Assembly (NCBI GenBank): GCA_964428485.1
Contig: CAYRYP010000058.1
Location: forward strand, 1-8,596
DNA from: CAZPAN01 sp964428485
GTDB taxonomy: Bacteria > Actinomycetota > Coriobacteriia > Coriobacteriales > CADBOM01
Direction: 5' to 3'
Length of the DNA: 8,596 nt
Shown here: positions 5,186-8,596 of the stretch, one piece after another
Layout: each line of letters opens with the position of its first letter
Position numbering within the stretch: position 1 is the first letter of the stretch
Translations under genes and position numbers: made by a program
The notes under the pieces: model-generated
What the model saw: the letters and a program-made list of their open reading frames with translations, nothing else
What the model was told of the DNA's origin: nothing
Database searches by the model: none

Positions 5186-6100
5186 ATGTCGTTTCAGGAC
5201 ATTATCCTCGCTTTGCAGAGATACTGGGCAGATCAAGGCTGCATAATCATGCAGCCATATGACATGGAAGTAGGAGCGGGGACCTTTCATACGGCCACGA
5301 CGCTCAGGTCGCTCGGGCCGGACCCTTGGAAGGCCGCGTACGTTCAGCCCTCCCGTCGTCCCACCGACGGACGATACGGTGAGAACCCCAATCGCCTGCA
5401 GCACTACTACCAGTTCCAGGTTCTACTCAAGCCCTCTCCGGACGATGTGCAGGATCTCTACCTCGACTCGCTTCGAGTGATCGGGATCGAGCCCACCGAG
5501 CACGATGTTCGCTTCGTCGAGGACGACTGGGAGTCGCCGACGCTTGGTGCCTGGGGTCTTGGATGGGAAGTCTGGCTCAACGGCATGGAGGTCACCCAGT
5601 TCACCTACTTCCAGCAGGTGGGCGGGATCGAATGCAGGCCGGTACCCGCCGAACTCACCTACGGCCTCGAGCGCCTCGCGATGTACATCCAGGGCGTCGA
5701 CTCCGTCTACGACCTCGTGTGGGTGGAGCACGAGGATGGCACCAGGTTTACCTACGGAGACGTGTTCCTCGAGAACGAGAAGGAGTTCTCTGCCTACAAC
5801 TTCGAGTATGCAGACGTTGACATGCTGCTCGGCAACTTCAACAACTATGAGGCGGAGTGCAACAGGCTCCTGTCGGTTGGCCTGCCACTTCCCGCCTACG
5901 ATTGCGTGCTCAAGTGCTCGCACGCCTTCAACCTGCTCGACGCGCGCGGTGCGATATCCACCACCGAGCGCATGGGCTACATCCTGAGGGTGCGCTCGAT
6001 CGCCAGGGCATGCTGCCTGTCCTATCTCGAGAATGTCTGCGGCATCGGCGCCGATGACGAGACCGCTGCCGATGGTGCACGGAAGGAAGATGCACGATGA
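5186..6100 (+). CDS. glyQ: Glycine--tRNA ligase, alpha subunit
   Basis: GlyQ carries the class II catalytic core that activates glycine and, with GlyS as (alpha-beta)2, charges tRNA-Gly in the cytosol. The 304 residues match the family throughout: S-F-Q-D-I-I-L-A-L-Q-R-Y-W (2-14), the G-A-G-T-F-H block (30-35), Y-V-Q-P-S-R-R-P-T-D-G-R-Y (52-64), H-D-V-R-F-V-E-D-D-W-E-S-P-T (106-119) and L-T-Y-G-L-E-R-L (157-164). The C-terminus ends in a variable acidic tail. AAGGAG (5171-5176) precedes the ATG by 9 nt; an in-frame TTG one codon earlier (5183) is spaced slightly better and cannot be excluded. The gap from lepB is 35 bp, so there is no room for a glycine T-box directly upstream. The stop overlaps the glyS start as ATGA. 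Confidence 0.98.
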   Translation: MSFQDIILALQRYWADQGCIIMQPYDMEVGAGTFHTATTLRSLGPDPWKAAYVQPSRRPTDGRYGENPNRLQHYYQFQVLLKPSPDDVQDLYLDSLRVIGIEPTEHDVRFVEDDWESPTLGAWGLGWEVWLNGMEVTQFTYFQQVGGIECRPVPAELTYGLERLAMYIQGVDSVYDLVWVEHEDGTRFTYGDVFLENEKEFSAYNFEYADVDMLLGNFNNYEAECNRLLSVGLPLPAYDCVLKCSHAFNLLDARGAISTTERMGYILRVRSIARACCLSYLENVCGIGADDETAADGARKEDAR

Positions 6101-8178
6101 GCATGGATGTCCGAAGCCTGGCGATCGAGATAGGGACCGAGGAGATACCCGCCGACGCGCTGACGCTGGCGACCGACTACCTCGTCAAGCAGATGGCCTC
6201 CGAGCTCGACGGAGCTCGTCTTGAACACGGTGCGGTGCAGACGCTCTCCACGCCCCGCAGGATAATCATCCTGGTTGCGGATGTGGCGGGGAAGTCCACC
6301 GCGCTGGCACAGGAGTTCAGGGGTCCGGCGGTCGACCGCGCCTTCGATGCCGATGGCAACCCGACTAAGGCTGCGGAGGGATTCGCGCGATCGAAGGGGG
6401 TCGCGATCGAGAACCTGGAGCGCCGCATGGAGGGGGATGTCGAGTACATCTACGCTTGCGTTGAGCAGCCGTCTCGCGAAGCCCCCGAGATCATCAGCGA
6501 GGTTATCGAGAAGCTGATCTCATCGATCCCCTGGAAGAAGTCACAGCGCTGGGGGGACTGCGAGGTCCACTTCTCGCGGCCCGTCCGTTGGCTTGTGGGG
6601 CTTCTTGGTTCCGACGTTGTGGACTTCGAGTTTGCCGGTCTGCGTTCCGGGCGTGTTACCTATGGTCACCGCTCGATGAATCCCGACCCAATTGAGATTG
6701 CATGTGCGGACGATCTTGTCGCGTCTCTCAAAGATGCGCACGTTATCTGCGATCCCGAGGCTCGCGCCGTCGAGATTCGCAGGCAGATCTCTGAGATCGA
6801 GGAAGAGATAGGCCTTGAAGCCGATGTTCCCGAGGGGACGTTTGCTGAAGTACTCGGCCTGGTCGAGTATCCAACTGTGCTCGTCGGGCACTTCGACGAC
6901 GAGTTTTTGCAGGTTCCCTCCGAGATCATCACCGACGCAATGCTCTCGCACCAGCGTTACTTCCCGCTCTATGACAACGGCAAGCTCTCCAGCAAGTTCC
7001 TCGTCGTGAGTAACGGAAACCCCGCCTTCAACGACACGATCATCGAGGGCAACGAGAGGGTTGTCCGCGCTCGCCTGGCCGATGCGGCGTTCTTCTACCA
7101 CGAGGATCTCAAACGCCCACTGGCAGACTATGTGGACGATCTAGCGAGCATGGTGTTCCAGGAGGAGCTTGGGACGATGCGCGCGAAGGTCGATCGCATC
7201 GTGAGTCTAGCGGGTGCACTCGGGCGCGATGGTGGCTTCGACAGCGCCACCGTGGAGCGCGCGGAGAGGGCGGCGCTTCTGGCGAAGGCCGATCTCGTCA
7301 CCAACGCTGTGGTTGAGTTCACCTCTCAGCAGGGTGTCATGGGTGGCTATTACGCACGAGCGGCCAAGGAGCCCGAGCAGGTTGCCGTCGCCATCGAGCA
7401 GCACTACCGCCCGAAGTTCGCCGGAGACATTCTGCCCGACAACGACGAGGGCAAACTTGTGGCCATAGCCGACAAGCTCGACACCATCGCGGGCATCTTT
7501 GCAATCGGGCAGCCCCCCACTGGATCTAAGGATCCCTTCGCTCTGCGCCGTGGTGCCATCGGGATCATCTCGATACTCCAGGAAGGCTTTTCGGTGGATC
7601 TCTCGGGCGCCATCGAGCATGCCTTGGACGAATACGAAAAGTCGGGGCTGTCGTTCGACCGCGCCGGGATCTCCACGCAGATCCGCGACTTCTTTGCGGG
7701 CAGGCTCGCAGTCATCGCCAAGAACCGAGGGTACGCCTCGGAGGTCGTCAACGCCGTGCTCGCCACGGGCGTCATCGGCCCGGTTGAGGTCATGGCCCGC
7801 TGCGAGGCGCTTACCGAGGCCCGCGGCAACGACCAGGAGCTCTTCGAGGATCTCGAGACCGCCTACAAGCGCGCAAACAATCTGCGCGATCGCAGCCTCG
7901 GCATGGATCTGGACGAGTCGATAATGGGTGATGAAGAGAAGACGTTGCTTGGCGCCATCGACACCGCCAAGGCAGAGGTAACCTCGGCGCTCGAGTCTGG
8001 CGACTATCCCGCCGCCCTTGCGTCGCTTGCGGGCATGCGCGCTCCGATCGATGCGTTCTTCACCGATGTGAGAATCATGGACGATGACGATGCGGTCAGG
8101 AACAATCACCTGCGTCTGCTCAACAGGTTCATCGACGTGTTCGCCGGTGTCGCCGACTTCGAGAAGCTCGGCGGCTAG
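6097..8178 (+). CDS. glyS: Glycine--tRNA ligase, beta subunit
   Basis: The beta subunit binds tRNA-Gly and completes the heterotetramer with GlyQ. At 693 residues it is of normal length. Recognisable blocks are L-A-I-E-I-G-T-E-E-I-P-A (8-19), F-S-R-P-V-R-W-L-V-G-L-L (about 160-171), L-V-E-Y-P-T-V-L-V-G (about 256-265), S-H-Q-R-Y-F-P-L (about 285-292), N-E-R-V-V-R-A-R-L-A-D-A-A-F-F, and the HD-like K-A-D-L-V-T-N-A-V-V-E-F-T (about 397-409). P-F-A-L-R-R-G-A-I-G-I-I precedes the C-terminal DALR-type anticodon-binding helices. The ATG overlaps the glyQ stop by 4 bp, with GGAAGGAAG upstream inside glyQ, which supports coupled equimolar synthesis. An ATG two codons later (6103) is an alternative. 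Separate alpha and beta genes are unusual for Actinomycetota outside the Coriobacteriia. Confidence 0.98.
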   Translation: MSMDVRSLAIEIGTEEIPADALTLATDYLVKQMASELDGARLEHGAVQTLSTPRRIIILVADVAGKSTALAQEFRGPAVDRAFDADGNPTKAAEGFARSKGVAIENLERRMEGDVEYIYACVEQPSREAPEIISEVIEKLISSIPWKKSQRWGDCEVHFSRPVRWLVGLLGSDVVDFEFAGLRSGRVTYGHRSMNPDPIEIACADDLVASLKDAHVICDPEARAVEIRRQISEIEEEIGLEADVPEGTFAEVLGLVEYPTVLVGHFDDEFLQVPSEIITDAMLSHQRYFPLYDNGKLSSKFLVVSNGNPAFNDTIIEGNERVVRARLADAAFFYHEDLKRPLADYVDDLASMVFQEELGTMRAKVDRIVSLAGALGRDGGFDSATVERAERAALLAKADLVTNAVVEFTSQQGVMGGYYARAAKEPEQVAVAIEQHYRPKFAGDILPDNDEGKLVAIADKLDTIAGIFAIGQPPTGSKDPFALRRGAIGIISILQEGFSVDLSGAIEHALDEYEKSGLSFDRAGISTQIRDFFAGRLAVIAKNRGYASEVVNAVLATGVIGPVEVMARCEALTEARGNDQELFEDLETAYKRANNLRDRSLGMDLDESIMGDEEKTLLGAIDTAKAEVTSALESGDYPAALASLAGMRAPIDAFFTDVRIMDDDDAVRNNHLRLLNRFIDVFAGVADFEKLGG

Positions 8179-8243
8179 AGCAGGGCGGGGTTCAAAGCTT
8201 TGCCGAGTGATGTCAGAGTATCAATGGTGGTTTAGTGTAGAGC

Positions 8244-8262
8244 TAATTTATAGCTGAAATTA
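8244..8262. promoter_or_regulatory. Inverted repeat TAATTT-N7-AAATTA
   Basis: TAATTT (8244-8249) and AAATTA (8257-8262) form a perfect 6-bp dyad with a 7-bp spacer. A second overlapping dyad, AGCTA (8241-8245) with TAGCT (8251-8255), shares part of it. The site lies in the AT-rich part of the intergenic region, where a regulator of the downstream methyltransferase could bind. Dyads in such AT-rich DNA are easily formed by chance. Confidence 0.3.
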
Positions 8263-8303
8263 ATAACCGCTTAAATTCTCTAAAAAGTGCTTTAACATGT
8301 TTA

Positions 8304-8381
8304 GGGTGATGGTTGGCCATCACCCGTTAGAGCGTGGGATCCAGGGGATTTCCCACTTACAACGGGTACGTTCGGCGTTGT
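8304..8381 (+). promoter_or_regulatory. Three consecutive hairpins in the leader of the methyltransferase gene
   Basis: Hairpin 1 is a perfect 9-bp stem, GGGTGATGG/CCATCACCC (8304-8312 with 8317-8325), loop TTGG. Hairpin 2 is GTGGGA/TCCCAC (8334-8339 with 8351-8356). Hairpin 3 is ACAACG/CGTTGT (8359-8364 with 8376-8381), followed by TTT and then the ribosome binding site GAGGGGAG (8385-8392). The row of stems suggests a structured 5' leader. It does not match any riboswitch I know, and hairpin 1 alone could instead be a protein-binding dyad. Confidence 0.4.
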
Positions 8382-8397
8382 TTTGAGGGGAGTGAAC

Positions 8398-8596
8398 ATG
8401 CTTAGCAAAAGGGAAAACTTCTTGGAGACAATGAACGGCGGCAACCCAGATCGCTACGTCGACAACTTCGAGTTCATGACGCTCGTGTTCGACGTGATCT
8501 CGCTAAACATCATGCCACCACCCAGTCCGGGCAAGCCTGCTGTGAGCGCTTGGGGAGTCACCAGCGTCCTAGAGGAAGGACTCCCGGGACCGATGC
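8398..8596 (+). CDS. Uroporphyrinogen decarboxylase-family protein, probable corrinoid-dependent methyltransferase (partial at right edge)
   Basis: Only the first 66 residues are present. The opening L-S-K-R-E-N-F-L-E-T-M-N-G-G-N-P-D-R-Y-V and then A-W-G-V-T-S-V-L-E-E-G-L-P-G resemble the URO-D-fold methyltransferases (MtaA/CmuA type) used in corrinoid-dependent demethylation, rather than the haem enzyme HemE. Such genes are numerous in Eggerthellaceae. The ATG has GAGGGGAG 5 nt upstream; an in-frame GTG two codons earlier (8392) overlaps that site and is less likely. Substrate and partner proteins lie outside the window. The 219-bp AT-rich gap and leader structures make it a separate transcription unit from glyQS. 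The family call is fairly secure; the methyl donor is unknown. Confidence 0.75.
   Translation, partial: MLSKRENFLETMNGGNPDRYVDNFEFMTLVFDVISLNIMPPPSPGKPAVSAWGVTSVLEEGLPGPM

Larger units (their letters stand above)
8179..8397. other. AT-rich intergenic region after glyS
   Basis: The 219 bp contain no gene. Bases 8221-8300 have 24 G or C of 80 (30%), far below the coding sequence on either side. CTCGGC (8167-8172) at the glyS end pairs with GCCGAG (8202-8207), and CAAAGCTTTG (8193-8202) is a palindrome, but neither is followed by a T-run, so no convincing glyS terminator is visible. No strong sigma-70 promoter was found; TTAAAT-N16-TAACAT (8271-8298) is a weak possibility. Confidence 0.6.

Noticed and set aside
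7207..8109. 300-codon open frame on the minus strand over glyS
   Set aside because: Antisense to a well-conserved coding region, with no ribosome binding site or family signature; a codon-bias shadow.
8304..8325. Intrinsic terminator for glyS
   Set aside because: The 9-bp stem is perfect, but neither strand has a T-run after it.
8179..8397. Cobalamin riboswitch ahead of the methyltransferase gene
   Set aside because: The conserved B12-box and core motifs were not seen, and the three simple stems do not match that fold.

Overview
The window looks like a GC-rich chromosomal segment (AT-rich only around 8221-8300) of an anaerobic actinobacterium, most likely a member of the Coriobacteriia. The reasons are the use of two-subunit glycyl-tRNA synthetase (glyQ + glyS) in an otherwise actinobacterial-looking context, an S16 protein with a long Ala/Glu/Lys tail, free use of GTG and TTG start codons, and a uroporphyrinogen-decarboxylase-like methyltransferase of the kind common in Eggerthellaceae. 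The taxonomic assignment is an inference from gene content; no search could be run.

Left part, minus strand (1-1923). rpsT (S20) lies farthest right and is followed by a hairpin terminator. A two-gene unit comes next: a PadR-family repressor and, 2 bp after it, a single-pass membrane protein cut by the left edge. The membrane protein has a cytoplasmic helical domain resembling the DUF1700/HAAS domains that pair with PadR regulators, a low-complexity linker, one transmembrane helix and an extracytoplasmic domain. This looks like a membrane-to-repressor signalling pair.

Divergent control region (1924-2405). rpsT and the rpsP operon diverge from about 480 bp with no convincing gene. It holds a good rpsP promoter, an rpsP leader hairpin and two small hairpins in the rpsT leader.

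Central and right part, plus strand (2406-8178). Seven housekeeping genes run in one direction: rpsP, khpA, rimM, trmD, lepB, glyQ, glyS. They cover 30S assembly (S16, RimM, perhaps the RNA-binding KhpA), tRNA m1G37 methylation (TrmD), signal peptide removal (LepB) and tRNA-Gly charging (GlyQS). Most gaps are short (11, 0, 34, 117 and 35 bp, then a 4-bp overlap), so one or two transcripts are likely. The main unexplained signals here are an 18-bp imperfect hairpin at the 5' end of rimM that contains both candidate ATG starts, and two mutually exclusive hairpins over the trmD ribosome binding site.

Right edge (8179-8596). An AT-rich stretch with inverted repeats leads into three consecutive hairpins just ahead of a truncated uroporphyrinogen-decarboxylase-family methyltransferase gene. 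This is a change from conserved housekeeping genes to accessory metabolism. No transposase, CRISPR array, tRNA, rRNA or recognised riboswitch was seen. Apart from the PadR/membrane pair and the RNA-structure candidates, the region is conventional.
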